Below, in pieces: positions 18,710 through 29,410 of a stretch of DNA of 58,134 nt. The stretch's first letter is position 1, and each line of letters opens with the position of its first letter. The stretch covers positions 1 to 58,134 of the forward strand of contig JASFVP010000017.1 of the NCBI GenBank assembly GCA_050049775.1, given 5' to 3'. Source of the DNA: JABDQZ01 sp050049775. Lineage in GTDB: Bacteria; Pseudomonadota; Gammaproteobacteria; Chromatiales; Chromatiaceae. A program made the position numbers and the translations under genes. The notes below the pieces were generated by a model. The model ran no database searches. It was not told the DNA's origin and saw only the letters and a program-made list of their open reading frames with translations.

Positions 18710-19417
18710 TCAGTCCTCGGCAATTTGCTGCAGCTTTTCGACATCGAGCCGGTAGTGCTGCGGTGCAATTTCAATCAGCATCCCCTTGCGTTTGAATTCG
18801 GCGATGACGCGGCTGCTGGTTTCCGTGGTGATGGCCAGCATGGAACCGATGTCTTCGCGACTGAACAGCTGGCAGCTCAGGTCATAATTCTTGCCGAACA
18901 TATGCAGCAGCAGACGCGCGATGCGCTGCTTGGCCGAACCGGTGGATAAATGCGTCAGCCAGGCATCGGCTTCGGTCAAGGCCTTGTGCCAACGGTGCAG
19001 CAGTTCGTGATGCAGTTTCGGGTTTTCAGCGCTGAGGTGTTTGATCACCGGCACCGGCAGTTTGCAGATTTCCGTCGGCTGCAACGCAATCGCGTCGTGC
19101 TGGTATGGCTGGTGCAACAGAGCCTCGAGTCCGGTGATGTCGGTGGTGCGCAGTAGGCGCACAATGCGCTGACTGCCGTCCGGCAGGTATTGCACCAGTT
19201 TTACGGCGCCACTGCGGATGGTGTACATGGTATCGCCGACTTCGCCCATGCGGTACAGTACCGCACCAGGCGTCAGGGTGTACTGATCGATCGGCTGATG
19301 GATTTTTTCGAAGTCTTTTTCCTCAAGCCCGGCAAACAATACGGTATTGCGTAACGAGCAGTTCTTGCAGTCGGCTTCCCCCGACCATGCAGAATTAAAG
19401 GAAACTGTCTTGTTCAT
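18710..19417 (-). CDS. Crp/Fnr-family transcriptional regulator, FNR-like
   Basis: The protein has 235 residues. A cupin-like sensor domain (about 25-145) is followed by a dimerisation helix and a winged helix-turn-helix. The recognition helix contains E199-T-S-S202-R203, matching the ExxSR of FNR, so a TTGAT-type half-site is likely. The N-terminus has Cys17-x2-Cys20 as in the FNR iron-sulfur motif, and Cys118 corresponds to the distant fourth ligand. The third ligand, expected at residue 26, is Val. It may hold a cluster with other ligands, use the cysteines as a thiol switch, or sense something else. It is divergent from uup. A perfect inverted repeat overlaps its start codon, which suggests autoregulation. 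Confidence 0.88.
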   Translation of the reverse strand: MNKTVSFNSAWSGEADCKNCSLRNTVLFAGLEEKDFEKIHQPIDQYTLTPGAVLYRMGEVGDTMYTIRSGAVKLVQYLPDGSQRIVRLLRTTDITGLEALLHQPYQHDAIALQPTEICKLPVPVIKHLSAENPKLHHELLHRWHKALTEADAWLTHLSTGSAKQRIARLLLHMFGKNYDLSCQLFSREDIGSMLAITTETSSRVIAEFKRKGMLIEIAPQHYRLDVEKLQQIAED

Positions 19418-19427
19418 GACAGTGTCA
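19417..19427. promoter_or_regulatory. Inverted repeat at the start codon of the FNR-like gene, possible operator
   Basis: TGACAGTGTCA is an inverted repeat of TGACA arms around one central base, and it abuts the regulator's start codon. Another TGACAGT lies at 19494-19500 and a reverse TGACAG at 19528-19533, all within the 136-base divergent gap to uup. An operator role is inferred. Confidence 0.35.
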
Positions 19428-19553
19428 ACCTGTAGCCTTTTATCACAGCGATCATAGTAACGATTATCCCGGGCATTGCCTAGCTGAAAAGTATGACAGT
19501 CTGTATGGGCAAAATACTTTTCTTTCCTGTCAGGAATTTTTCAAGGGTTGAAC

Positions 19554-21479
<1,926 letters not shown>

Positions 21480-21509
21480 CTGGCTCTGACAGGCCGGGAA
21501 TAAAGACTT

Positions 21510-21953
21510 ATGCCAAAAAAATTGATGCTTTTGATTTTGTTCTGCTTGCTGCCGCTGCAATCCTGGTCGGCGGCCATCTGTGTCACGGCCAAATGGAAGG
21601 GCACGGTGCTGGATTACGAATTCCTGCACGGCGATGAGCAACCGTTTCAGTTACAGGAAAAAGCCGAAGTCTTGCTGGCGGAAAAAGGTTATGCCGATTA
21701 TGGTCCCAACGTCGATATTCGCCACGCCCAGGGCCAGACCTATCTGAAACACGGCTACGCCATTGTCATCGAGGCCAGATACATTCCGGGCAAGCGCAAG
21801 TCACAGACTGAACGTCACAGCATCGGTTGCGGTTTCAGCGCCAAGTCTTTCGATGACGCCTTGTGGGCGGCATTTCGTGACATGCAGACGTTTGACTGGG
21901 GCTGGAAGCCGGATCGCGACGGTTACGAGGTGGTCAAAAAGCTGCGTTTCTAA
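21510..21953 (+). CDS. Small exported protein of unknown function
   Basis: The protein has 147 residues with a clear Sec signal peptide (MPKKLMLLILFCLLPLQSWSA, cleavage after about residue 21). The mature part has paired cysteines (Cys24 near the start and one in SIGCGFSA) that could form a disulfide, and ends in an aromatic, basic tail (WGWKPDRDGYEVVKKLRF). I do not recognise a family. It follows uup by 30 bases and may be read through from it. Its last four bases overlap the end of the convergent exported-protein operon. Confidence 0.75.
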   Translation: MPKKLMLLILFCLLPLQSWSAAICVTAKWKGTVLDYEFLHGDEQPFQLQEKAEVLLAEKGYADYGPNVDIRHAQGQTYLKHGYAIVIEARYIPGKRKSQTERHSIGCGFSAKSFDDALWAAFRDMQTFDWGWKPDRDGYEVVKKLRF

Positions 21954-22381
21954 CGTGGTTCTTCGGTCTTGATAATGCCGGAAACTTCAACCTGCAGGCT
22001 GGAGTTTTCCTGCGGCTGCAAAATTGGCAGCTCGGCATCGACCGACGGTGTCTGCCAGCTGGGCTGAGTCCATGGCAGCAACAGTTGCAAACGGCAGTGA
22101 TATTGATGCGGTTTACGATGACGCTGCATGGCGTGATAGTTGACTCGTACGACAACGTTTTTATCCAGTCGGCCAAACTGTGAATGGATGGTGTGGATGG
22201 TATAACCGGACGCGATCGGCTGGCGGTTGTCGCTGTAGGAAAACACTTCACAAATCACTTTCGCCTGGGGAATGCCTTTTGGGATCTGTTCCAGTTGCAG
22301 CGGCACATTGAATACAAAGTCCGCCGCCAGGACGGGTGAGCAGGACAGGAGGATCAGGGGGAAAACGGGCAGTTTTTTCAT
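21950..22381 (-). CDS. Small exported protein of unknown function, second gene of a pair
   Basis: The protein has 143 residues with a Sec signal peptide (MKKLPVFPLILLSCSPVLAA). The mature part has alternating strands and two cysteines (KVICEVFSYS and QYHCRLQLLL), suggesting a small beta-rich periplasmic domain with a disulfide. No family is recognised. Its ATG overlaps the stop of the upstream gene by four bases (22378-22381), so the two are translationally coupled. It converges on the exported protein at 21510-21953 with a four-base overlap. Confidence 0.7.
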   Translation of the reverse strand: MKKLPVFPLILLSCSPVLAADFVFNVPLQLEQIPKGIPQAKVICEVFSYSDNRQPIASGYTIHTIHSQFGRLDKNVVVRVNYHAMQRHRKPHQYHCRLQLLLPWTQPSWQTPSVDAELPILQPQENSSLQVEVSGIIKTEEPR

Positions 22382-22620
22382 GGTTGTTGTCGTTTGTTGC
22401 CGGTGAATCGGAGTGTCTGGGTCTTGATGATTTTATCGCGCTCGCGGCTTTCGGGTAGGTTCAGCCTGGCCTTTGTTTGGGTTGCTCGTTTGCCGGTCAT
22501 GACAATTTTTGCGGTTTCGATGACCAATGGCGCTGCACCGCTGGCTGAAGAAAAGATGCACAAAAACAGGGTGATAGCAAAAGCGCTCGAGAGTGGAAAT
22601 ACCGGGAAAATTTTTTTCAC
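22378..22620 (-). CDS. Small exported protein of unknown function, first gene of a pair
   Basis: I place the start at GTG 22620, giving 80 residues that begin with a signal-peptide-like segment (VKKIFPVFPLSSAFAITLFL). An ATG at 22704 in the same frame would add 28 residues of non-signal sequence in front of it. The short mature part is basic (VMTGKRATQTKARLNLPESR) with two similar TGK/TGNK turns. No family is recognised. The four-base stop-start overlap with the following gene points to a two-gene operon whose products may act together in the envelope. Confidence 0.55.
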   Translation of the reverse strand: MKKIFPVFPLSSAFAITLFLCIFSSASGAAPLVIETAKIVMTGKRATQTKARLNLPESRERDKIIKTQTLRFTGNKRQQP

Positions 22621-22772
22621 TTGCGCTATCTCATTGAATCTTTTGGCCGGGCTGGCTGAATATGCACGGATTCGAATCCTATTGGCTTCGGTGAAAAAAA
22701 TCACGCCTCTTCAGAATTGGGATAAATCCTAGAAAAACGAGGGATTAATCGCAAGTGCTATTCCTGTCCCGG

Positions 22773-22802
22773 TTGATAAACCATTAATGATTAGAATATT
22801 AT
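22773..22802 (+). promoter_or_regulatory. Likely sigma-70 promoter of soeABC
   Basis: TTGATA at 22773-22778 and TATTAT at 22797-22802 are separated by 18 bases within an AT-rich stretch, 56 bases before the soeA start. Matches to the -35 and -10 consensus are five of six each. It was read by eye, and no start site is known. Confidence 0.55.
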
Positions 22803-22857
22803 AAAAAGCTAAATATTTGGCGGCGCACACCAGGCCAGCCGGAACACGAGAATTACT

Positions 22858-25761
22858 ATGCTGGACCCGACAAAAACCTCGGATAAAGAGCTTGGACGGA
22901 TAGAGGTCAAAAAAACCACCTGTTATATGTGCGCCTGCCGTTGCGGCATCAAGGTGACATTGCGCGATGGCGAGGTGCGTTATATCGAGGGCAACCCGGA
23001 TCATCCGCATAACGAGGGCGTGCTCTGCGCCAAGGGCGCCTCCGGCATCATGAAGCAGTATTCGCCGGCGCGCCTGACCAAACCGCTGTTGCGCAAGGCC
23101 AATGCCGAACGCGGCGAGTCGGCTTTTGAAGAAATTTCCTGGGAAAAGGCGTTCGACATCATCGAAGAACGCCTGGCCGGGATTCGCAAAACCGACCCGA
23201 AGAAATTCGCCCTGTTCACCGGCCGCGACCAGATGCAGGCGCTGACCGGTATGTTCGCCAAGCAGTTCGGCACGCCGAATTATGCGGCGCATGGCGGTTT
23301 TTGCTCGGTCAACATGGCGGCGGGCCTGATTTACACCATCGGTGGCTCCTTCTGGGAATTCGGCGGCCCGGACCTGGATCGCTCCAAGCTGTTTGTCATG
23401 ATCGGCACCGCCGAGGATCATGATTCCAATCCGCTGAAAATCGCGATTTCAAAATTCAAGCGTCGTGGCGGCCGGTTTATTTCGATCAACCCGATCCGCA
23501 CCGGTTACTCGGCGATTGCCGACGAGTGGGTGCCGATCAAGCCCGGTACCGACGGTGCGCTGTTACTCGCCATCATCCACGAAATCATCAAGCAAGGTCT
23601 GTACGATCGTGACTTCCTGGTGCAGTACACTAATTCTGCCGAGCTGGTGGTCAACGATCCGAACCTGGATGACCATGGCCTGTTCAAGCGCGTCGAAATG
23701 CATTACGAGGAAGGCTGTTTCGATCCGGAAAACAAGCTGTGGTGGGACCGCGACCTGAACGTCGCCATGGGTACGCACACGCCGGGCTGCGATCCTTATC
23801 TGCTCGGCGAGTTCACGCTGGATGATGGCACGCCGGTCAAGCCTGCCTTCCAGTTGCTCAAGGAGCGCGTGGACGAATACACGCCGGAATGGGCGGAAAC
23901 CATTACCGGCATCCCGGCCGACACGATTCGGCGGCTGGCGCACGAAATGGGCGTGACCGCGCGCGACCAGAAAATCGAATTGCCGATCCAGTGGACCGAT
24001 ACCTGGGGCAACGACCACGACACCGTGGTCGGTAATCCGGTGTCCTTCCATGCCATGCGTGGCCTGGCGGCGCACTCCAACGGTTTTCATGCCATTCGCG
24101 CACTCGGCATCCTGATGAGCATCCTTGGCACCGTCGACCGCCCTGGTGGCTTCCGTCACAAGGCGCCGTTTCCGCGGCCAATTCCGCCCTGTCCGAAGCC
24201 GCCAAACAGCCCGGAAGGCGTGCAGCCGGAAACGCCGCTCGACGGCATGCCCTTGGGCTGGCCGGCGGATCCCAACGATTTGTTTGTCGACGATGACGGT
24301 CAGCCGGTGCGTATCGACAAGGCGTTTTCCTGGGAATACCCGCTTTCGGTACACGGCCTGATGCACAACGTCATCACCAATGCCTGGCGCGGCGATCCGT
24401 ACCCGGTCGATACGCTGTTGCTGTTCATGGCCAACATGGCATGGAACTCGTCGATGAACACCGAGAAGGTGCGCGAGATGCTGGTCGACAAGAACGAGGA
24501 TGGCGAATACAAGATTCCGTTCCTGATCGTCGCCGATGCCTTCCAGTCAGAAACCGTTGCATTCGCCGATCTGGTGTTGCCGGATACCACTTATCTGGAA
24601 CGCTATGATGCGCTGTCGATGCTGGACCGGCCGATTTCGGAATACTCGGGTCCGGTTGATTCGGTGCGCATCCCGGTGGTCAAGCCGACCGGTGAGTGCA
24701 AACCGTTCCAGGAGGTACTGATCGAACTGGGCAGTCGTCTCGGCCTGCCGGCGTTCGTCAAGGAGGACGGTTCTCGCAAATACCGCGACTATCCGGACTT
24801 TGTCATCAATTACGAAACCAGCCCGGGTTCCGGCATCGGTTTTCTGGCCGGCTGGCGCGGCAAGGGCGGCGAGAAGTTTCTCAAGGGTGAGCCGAATCCG
24901 CGTCAGTGGGAAATGTACGCCAACAACAACTGCGTGTTCCATTACGAACTGCCGCGTTCCTACCAGTACATGCGTAACTGGAACAAGGGTTATCTCGAAT
25001 GGGCGCGCGCCCATGGTATGACGCGTTATGCCGAGCCGATCACGCTGCATGTGTATTCGGAAGTGCTGCAGAAATTCCGTCTCGCTGCGCAGGGCAAACG
25101 CCCCGGCAAGCAGCCACCGGAGAATCTGCGCAAGCGCGTCGCCACCTATTTTGATCCGCTGCCGTTTTATTTCGAGCCGCTGGAATCCAAGCTCATCGAC
25201 AGCCAGGAATATCCGCTCAATGCGCTGACGCAGCGACCGATGGCGATGTACCACTCGTGGGATTCACAAAATGCCTGGTTGCGCCAGATTCATACGCACA
25301 ACTATCTGTATGTCAGCCCGCGCCTCGGTGATGCCAAAGGTTTTTCCGAAGGCGACTGGGTCTGGGTCGAGTCACCGCACGGCAAGGTGCGCTGCATGGT
25401 GCAGTTTTCCGAATCGGTTGAACCCGGCACGGTATGGACCTGGAATGCGGTCGGCAAGGCGTCCGGCGCCTGGGGTCTGACACCGAAAGCCAACGAATCG
25501 CAAAAAGGCTTTTTGCTCAACCACGTGATTTCCGAAGAATTGCCGCCGTGCGAATCCGGTCAGCACATTTCCAATTCCGACCCGGTCACCGGCCAAGCCG
25601 CCTGGTTTGATGTGCGGGTCAAGGTCTATCCGGCCGGCAAGGGCGAGCCGCATGTGACGGCGCCGCAGTTCAAACCGCAACGGCGTGTGCCCGGCCAGGA
25701 AAGCCGGCGTGGCAAATGGCAGCCGTTTTTCGCCGGCATGTTTCGCAAGAAAAAGGCCTGA
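22858..25761 (+). CDS. soeA: Sulfite-oxidising enzyme SoeA, molybdopterin catalytic subunit
   Basis: SoeA is the large subunit of the cytoplasmic, membrane-bound molybdoenzyme that oxidises sulfite to sulfate and feeds electrons to quinone. The protein has 967 residues. There is no twin-arginine signal, which fits a cytoplasmic enzyme and argues against the exported polysulfide or thiosulfate reductases of the same family. The N-terminal 4Fe-4S site is Cys22-x2-Cys25-x3-Cys29...Cys57 (CAKG). The likely molybdenum ligand is Cys149 in HGGFCSVNMA. The C-terminal dinucleotide-binding domain is present (LYVSPRLGDAKGFSEGDWVW). soeB and soeC follow directly. The name depends on the absence of a Tat signal, length and gene order. 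Confidence 0.88.
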   Translation: MLDPTKTSDKELGRIEVKKTTCYMCACRCGIKVTLRDGEVRYIEGNPDHPHNEGVLCAKGASGIMKQYSPARLTKPLLRKANAERGESAFEEISWEKAFDIIEERLAGIRKTDPKKFALFTGRDQMQALTGMFAKQFGTPNYAAHGGFCSVNMAAGLIYTIGGSFWEFGGPDLDRSKLFVMIGTAEDHDSNPLKIAISKFKRRGGRFISINPIRTGYSAIADEWVPIKPGTDGALLLAIIHEIIKQGLYDRDFLVQYTNSAELVVNDPNLDDHGLFKRVEMHYEEGCFDPENKLWWDRDLNVAMGTHTPGCDPYLLGEFTLDDGTPVKPAFQLLKERVDEYTPEWAETITGIPADTIRRLAHEMGVTARDQKIELPIQWTDTWGNDHDTVVGNPVSFHAMRGLAAHSNGFHAIRALGILMSILGTVDRPGGFRHKAPFPRPIPPCPKPPNSPEGVQPETPLDGMPLGWPADPNDLFVDDDGQPVRIDKAFSWEYPLSVHGLMHNVITNAWRGDPYPVDTLLLFMANMAWNSSMNTEKVREMLVDKNEDGEYKIPFLIVADAFQSETVAFADLVLPDTTYLERYDALSMLDRPISEYSGPVDSVRIPVVKPTGECKPFQEVLIELGSRLGLPAFVKEDGSRKYRDYPDFVINYETSPGSGIGFLAGWRGKGGEKFLKGEPNPRQWEMYANNNCVFHYELPRSYQYMRNWNKGYLEWARAHGMTRYAEPITLHVYSEVLQKFRLAAQGKRPGKQPPENLRKRVATYFDPLPFYFEPLESKLIDSQEYPLNALTQRPMAMYHSWDSQNAWLRQIHTHNYLYVSPRLGDAKGFSEGDWVWVESPHGKVRCMVQFSESVEPGTVWTWNAVGKASGAWGLTPKANESQKGFLLNHVISEELPPCESGQHISNSDPVTGQAAWFDVRVKVYPAGKGEPHVTAPQFKPQRRVPGQESRRGKWQPFFAGMFRKKKA

Positions 25762-25775
25762 GGCAGGAAAGCAAT

Positions 25776-26498
25776 ATGACTCAACTCGCTCTGGTAATTG
25801 ATTTGAATGTTTGCGTTGGTTGTCATGCCTGCGTGACGTCGTGCAAACAGTGGAACACCTCTGGCTGGGCCGGACCAATGGTCGATCAGCGGCCGTATGA
25901 TGCCGATCCGACCGGTACTTTTTTTAATCGCGTGCAGACCTTTGAGGTGGGTGAGTTTCCCAATACCGAAACCGTGCATTTTCCAAAAAGTTGCTTGCAT
26001 TGCGAAGAGCCGCCCTGTGTGCCGGTGTGCCCGACCGGCGCATCCTACAAGCGTGAGGACAATGGCGTGGTACTGGTCGATTATGATAAGTGCATTGGCT
26101 GCAAGTATTGCTCTTGGGCTTGCCCGTACGGCATGCGCGAGCTCGATGAATACCAGAAGGTCATGAAGAAATGCACGCTGTGCATCGATCGTATTTCCGA
26201 TGAGTCATTGCCGGAGCGCGAACGCAAACCGGCCTGCGTGTTGTCCTGTCCGACCAGTGCGCGCCTGTTCGGCGATGTGCACGATCCGGATTCCGAAGTG
26301 TCGGTGGCGATACGTGAACACGGCGGTTACCAGCTCATGCCGGAGTGGGGCACCAAGCCGGCCAATCATTACCTGCCGCGGCGCAAGGCGCGCATGCAGA
26401 TTCACGAGGACGAACTGGAACGCGCCGACAATCCGCTCAAGAAGGAAGCACCGTTGCCAGCGGCCGAAGGCGAAACCCTCGACGATGTCGCCTGGTAA
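25776..26498 (+). CDS. soeB: Sulfite-oxidising enzyme SoeB, iron-sulfur subunit
   Basis: This electron-transfer subunit has 240 residues. ATG 25776 is chosen because AGGCAGGAAA lies just upstream. An earlier frame opening overlaps the soeA end. Sixteen cysteines are arranged as four 4Fe-4S clusters: CVGCHACVTSC near 13-23, CLHCEEPPCVPVC, CIGCKYCSWAC, and the split set CTLC with CVLSC. This is the DmsB/NrfC pattern. It carries electrons from SoeA to the membrane subunit. The C-terminal extension is rich in charged residues. Spacing is 14 bases from soeA and 24 to soeC. Confidence 0.9.
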   Translation: MTQLALVIDLNVCVGCHACVTSCKQWNTSGWAGPMVDQRPYDADPTGTFFNRVQTFEVGEFPNTETVHFPKSCLHCEEPPCVPVCPTGASYKREDNGVVLVDYDKCIGCKYCSWACPYGMRELDEYQKVMKKCTLCIDRISDESLPERERKPACVLSCPTSARLFGDVHDPDSEVSVAIREHGGYQLMPEWGTKPANHYLPRRKARMQIHEDELERADNPLKKEAPLPAAEGETLDDVAW

Positions 26499-26522
26499 CA
26501 CGAGATTATTCTGGAGTAACCC

Positions 26523-27503
26523 ATGCATCCTGCCTTTTCGGTAATTTTCCTGACCACATTGATCGGCGCCGGTCAGGGCTTGTTCCTGGCCTTGTATACC
26601 GGCCAGGTGTACTCGATCGCCAATCTGCTCGATCCGCAGGACAGCGTCAGCTTTTATGCCTTTGGCAGCCTGCTGTCGCTGATTCTGCTCGGTGCCGGAT
26701 TGCTGGCATCGTTTTTCCATCTGGGTCATCCGGAACGCGCTTGGCGCTCCATGACGCAATGGCGCACTTCCTGGTTGTCGCGTGAAGTCATCGTGTTGCC
26801 GTTATTCATGGCGCTGGTGTTTGTTTATGGCCTGCTGCATTACCTCGGCCTGACCGACACCCTGTTTGTGGTGCGCCAGCACCTGCCGGTTGATGCCACG
26901 CTCATGGTCGGCTTGCTGGCCGGTGTGGTGGCGTTTGCCTTGTATGTATGCACCGCCATGATTTATGCCAGCCTCAAGTTTCTGCAGGAATGGCACAGCC
27001 CGCTGACCGTGTTCAACTATACTTTGCTCGGGCTGGCTTCCGGTTTCACGCTGGCGGCCGGTTTTGCCGCCTGGACCGGCGCCAACCTGGTCGGCTTTTA
27101 CGTCGGCTGGGCGATCATCTTCACCATGCTCGGCATGATCAGTCGGCTGGCTTCTTTATATCGCAACAAGCGCATCAAGCGTCTGGTCACCTTGCAGAAT
27201 GCCATCGGTGTGCGGCATTCGAAGATCGTGCAGAAGTCACAAGGCTTCATGGGCGGCTCGTTCAATACACGGGAGTTTTTCCACGGCAAGTCGGCCGGTT
27301 TTGTCAGTCTCATGCGCAGTACGTTTATTGCTCTGGTGTTTGTAGTGCCGGTGGTGATTCTGGTGACGGCTGCCAATGCGGGTTCGTTTAAATTGCTGAT
27401 TATCGCGTTTGCGGTGCAGTATGTTGGACTGCTGGCGGAACGTTGGCATTTCTTTGCTGATGCGCAGCATCCGCAGAATTTGTATTACCAGTCGCAGGCT
27501 TGA
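26523..27503 (+). CDS. soeC: Sulfite-oxidising enzyme SoeC, DmsC-like membrane anchor
   Basis: The protein has 326 residues with about eight membrane helices, beginning MHPAFSVIFLTTLIGAGQGLF in the manner of DmsC. It anchors SoeAB to the cytoplasmic face and passes electrons to quinone. The motif SFFHLGHPERAWRSM and the segment around HSPLTVFNYTLLGLASGF are typical of DmsC proteins. It is the last gene of soeABC. No simple terminator follows, but the stem-loop-rich element downstream may end the transcript. Confidence 0.88.
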   Translation: MHPAFSVIFLTTLIGAGQGLFLALYTGQVYSIANLLDPQDSVSFYAFGSLLSLILLGAGLLASFFHLGHPERAWRSMTQWRTSWLSREVIVLPLFMALVFVYGLLHYLGLTDTLFVVRQHLPVDATLMVGLLAGVVAFALYVCTAMIYASLKFLQEWHSPLTVFNYTLLGLASGFTLAAGFAAWTGANLVGFYVGWAIIFTMLGMISRLASLYRNKRIKRLVTLQNAIGVRHSKIVQKSQGFMGGSFNTREFFHGKSAGFVSLMRSTFIALVFVVPVVILVTAANAGSFKLLIIAFAVQYVGLLAERWHFFADAQHPQNLYYQSQA

Positions 27504-28111
27504 ATGTGCTTCGTTTCCGGAGTCGCCGAGATAATATCTTTTTCGCGGATTACCCATGCTGAAAGCGCTGGGTGATAACCTTCAGTAACATGTTTTTTGT
27601 TACTTTGTTTTCGCACAAAGTAACCAAAGGCACTTCCTCCACCAGCCCAGCCTGCGGCTGCCCTCAAAAAATCCCGACATTCTGCGGCTTCGCCAACTCA
27701 CTGACGTTCAAACAAACTCGGCCTTGTTTCAGAATGTCGGGATTTTTTTCGGTGGGCTGGAGTCGGAGAAGGGTAGTGAATTTAACACCCTGCTTCCCCT
27801 CTGTTTTGATGCGTCACGCCGGAAGGCAGGCGGTAAAAACGAAAAGCTGTTTGAGTGATTGTAAATCACGAGTTCTTTTCGTTCGCCTGACTGACAAGTG
27901 GCGCATGCAGCTGAACAGCGTGAAGCCAAAACAGGGGGAAGACGGTTTTGGTTCTTTTGCCATGACAAAAGAACAAGGAGAACATTTACCCAAGCTGATT
28001 GCTCCCCGGGGGTAATCTGGGTAAGTGGATGAAATCACTGAAAACCACAGGTTATTGTCCTATCCACTTGATTTATACTTGCAGCAGATATTTTTGGAAT
28101 ACTTTTCACTC
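27504..28111. other. 608-base gap between soeC and trhP
   Basis: I see no convincing gene here. A 147-codon open frame at 27572-28015 is low complexity, driven by the inverted repeats, and has no ribosome-binding site or recognisable domain. About two thirds of the gap is taken by the stem-loop-rich element at 27584-27974. The remaining 137 bases before ATG 28112 are AT-rich (for example 28045-28100) and presumably contain the trhP promoter. Confidence 0.6.
27584..27974. repeat. Non-coding element built of nested inverted repeats
   Basis: Directly visible arms are as follows. AGTAACA (27584-27590) pairs with TGTTACT (27598-27604). GTTACTTTG (27599-27607) pairs with CAAAGTAAC (27616-27624), so it competes with the first hairpin. 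A perfect 19-base arm at 27666-27684 pairs with 27730-27748, extended outward by CCAGCCCA (27642-27649) with TGGGCTGG (27753-27760). AACGAAAAG (27838-27846) pairs with CTTTTCGTT (27875-27883) and encloses GTGATT/AATCAC (27855-27869). GTTCTTTTG (27951-27959) pairs with CAAAAGAAC (27966-27974). The element may be a dispersed intergenic repeat, but only one copy is in the window, so this is not shown. Confidence 0.65.
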
Positions 28112-29410
28112 ATGAAAACCCCTGAACTTTTATCTCCCGCTGGCACATTGCGCAACATGCGCTACGCGTTCGCCTATGGCGCCGACGCCGTCTATGCTGG
28201 TATGCCGAGATACAGTCTGCGGGTGCGCAATAACGATTTTCTCGAAGACAATCTCGCCATTGGTATCAACGAGGCGCACGAACTGGGCAAGCAGTTTTTT
28301 GTGGCGACCAATGTCATGCCGCACGGCGCCAAGCTGAAGACGTTTCTCGACGACATCACGCCGGTGATCGAGATGGGGCCGGATGCGTTGATCATGGCCG
28401 ACCCGGGCCTGATCATGCTGGTGCGCGAGCGCTGGCCGGACATGCCGGTGCATCTGTCGGTACAGGCCAACACGGTCAATGCCGCCGGCGTGAAGTTCTG
28501 GCAGTCGGTCGGGCTGACACGCGTGATCCTGTCGCGCGAGTTATCGCTTGAAGAGGTCGCGGATATTCGCCAGGCCTGTCCCGATATGGAGATCGAGGTG
28601 TTTGTGCACGGTGCCTTGTGCATTGCGTATTCCGGACGTTGCCTGCTGTCGGGTTATTTCAATCATCGTGACGCCAACCAGGGGACCTGTACTAACGCTT
28701 GTCGCTGGGAATACAAAATCTCCAAGCAGGAATTTGATCGTGTCGCCGAAGTTGCGGTGGGCGACATCCAGCGCCATCCGGCCGCTGACGAAGTGTATTA
28801 CCTCGAGGAGGCCGGGCGGACCGGTGAGTATATGCCGGTGTTTGAGGACGAGCACGGCACCTACATCATGAATTCGCGCGATTTGCGCGCGGTCGAGCAC
28901 GTGCGGCGCCTCACCGAAATTGGCATCGACTGCCTGAAAATCGAGGGCCGCACCAAGTCGCATTATTACACCGCACGCACCACGCAGATTTACCGCCAGG
29001 CCATTGATGATGCCGTGGCTGGCCGGCCGTTTGACCCAGGCCTGCTGGGGCAGCTCGAAAGCCTCGCCAATCGAGGTTATACCGACGGCTTTTTCCAGCG
29101 CCATGAAAGCCAGGAAATGCAGAACTACCGCGAGAACGCTTCACGCAGCGACAAGACCCAGTTTGTCGCCGAGATTCTGGATTTTGATGAAAGTACCGGC
29201 CTGACCAAGGTGGATGTGAAAAATCGATTTGCGGTTGGTGACGAAATGGAAATCATCAGTCCGGCCGGTAACCGCCGTTTTCAGCTCGATATGATTGAAT
29301 CACTGGATGGCGAGTCGATGCCGGTTGCTCCCGGCAGCGGCTGGAAAGTGCGCCTGCGTCTGCCGGTGCGGCCGCAATCGAAAGATTTGATCACCCGTAT
29401 TATTGCCTGA
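28112..29410 (+). CDS. trhP: tRNA hydroxylation protein TrhP (YegQ, peptidase U32 family)
   Basis: TrhP is needed, with prephenate, for 5-hydroxylation of uridine 34 in several tRNAs. The protein has 432 residues from ATG 28112. The same frame is open upstream, but that part is not family-like. The U32 start MKTPELLSPAGTLRNMRYAF is canonical, as are the signature EVFVHGALCIAYSGRCLLSG and the cysteine-rich segment NQGTCTNACRWEY, which supply cluster-binding cysteines. A small C-terminal beta-barrel follows. Its last 11 bases overlap the end of the convergent protease gene. Confidence 0.93.
   Translation: MKTPELLSPAGTLRNMRYAFAYGADAVYAGMPRYSLRVRNNDFLEDNLAIGINEAHELGKQFFVATNVMPHGAKLKTFLDDITPVIEMGPDALIMADPGLIMLVRERWPDMPVHLSVQANTVNAAGVKFWQSVGLTRVILSRELSLEEVADIRQACPDMEIEVFVHGALCIAYSGRCLLSGYFNHRDANQGTCTNACRWEYKISKQEFDRVAEVAVGDIQRHPAADEVYYLEEAGRTGEYMPVFEDEHGTYIMNSRDLRAVEHVRRLTEIGIDCLKIEGRTKSHYYTARTTQIYRQAIDDAVAGRPFDPGLLGQLESLANRGYTDGFFQRHESQEMQNYRENASRSDKTQFVAEILDFDESTGLTKVDVKNRFAVGDEMEIISPAGNRRFQLDMIESLDGESMPVAPGSGWKVRLRLPVRPQSKDLITRIIA

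Noticed and set aside
22858..27503. Polysulfide, thiosulfate or DMSO reductase instead of SoeABC
   Set aside because: SoeA lacks a twin-arginine signal and matches the cytoplasmic sulfite-oxidising type in length and gene order. The alternative is kept only as a minor possibility.
27572..28015. 147-codon frame in the soeC-trhP gap
   Set aside because: It is composed of inverted repeats translated in passing, with no ribosome-binding site and no domain.
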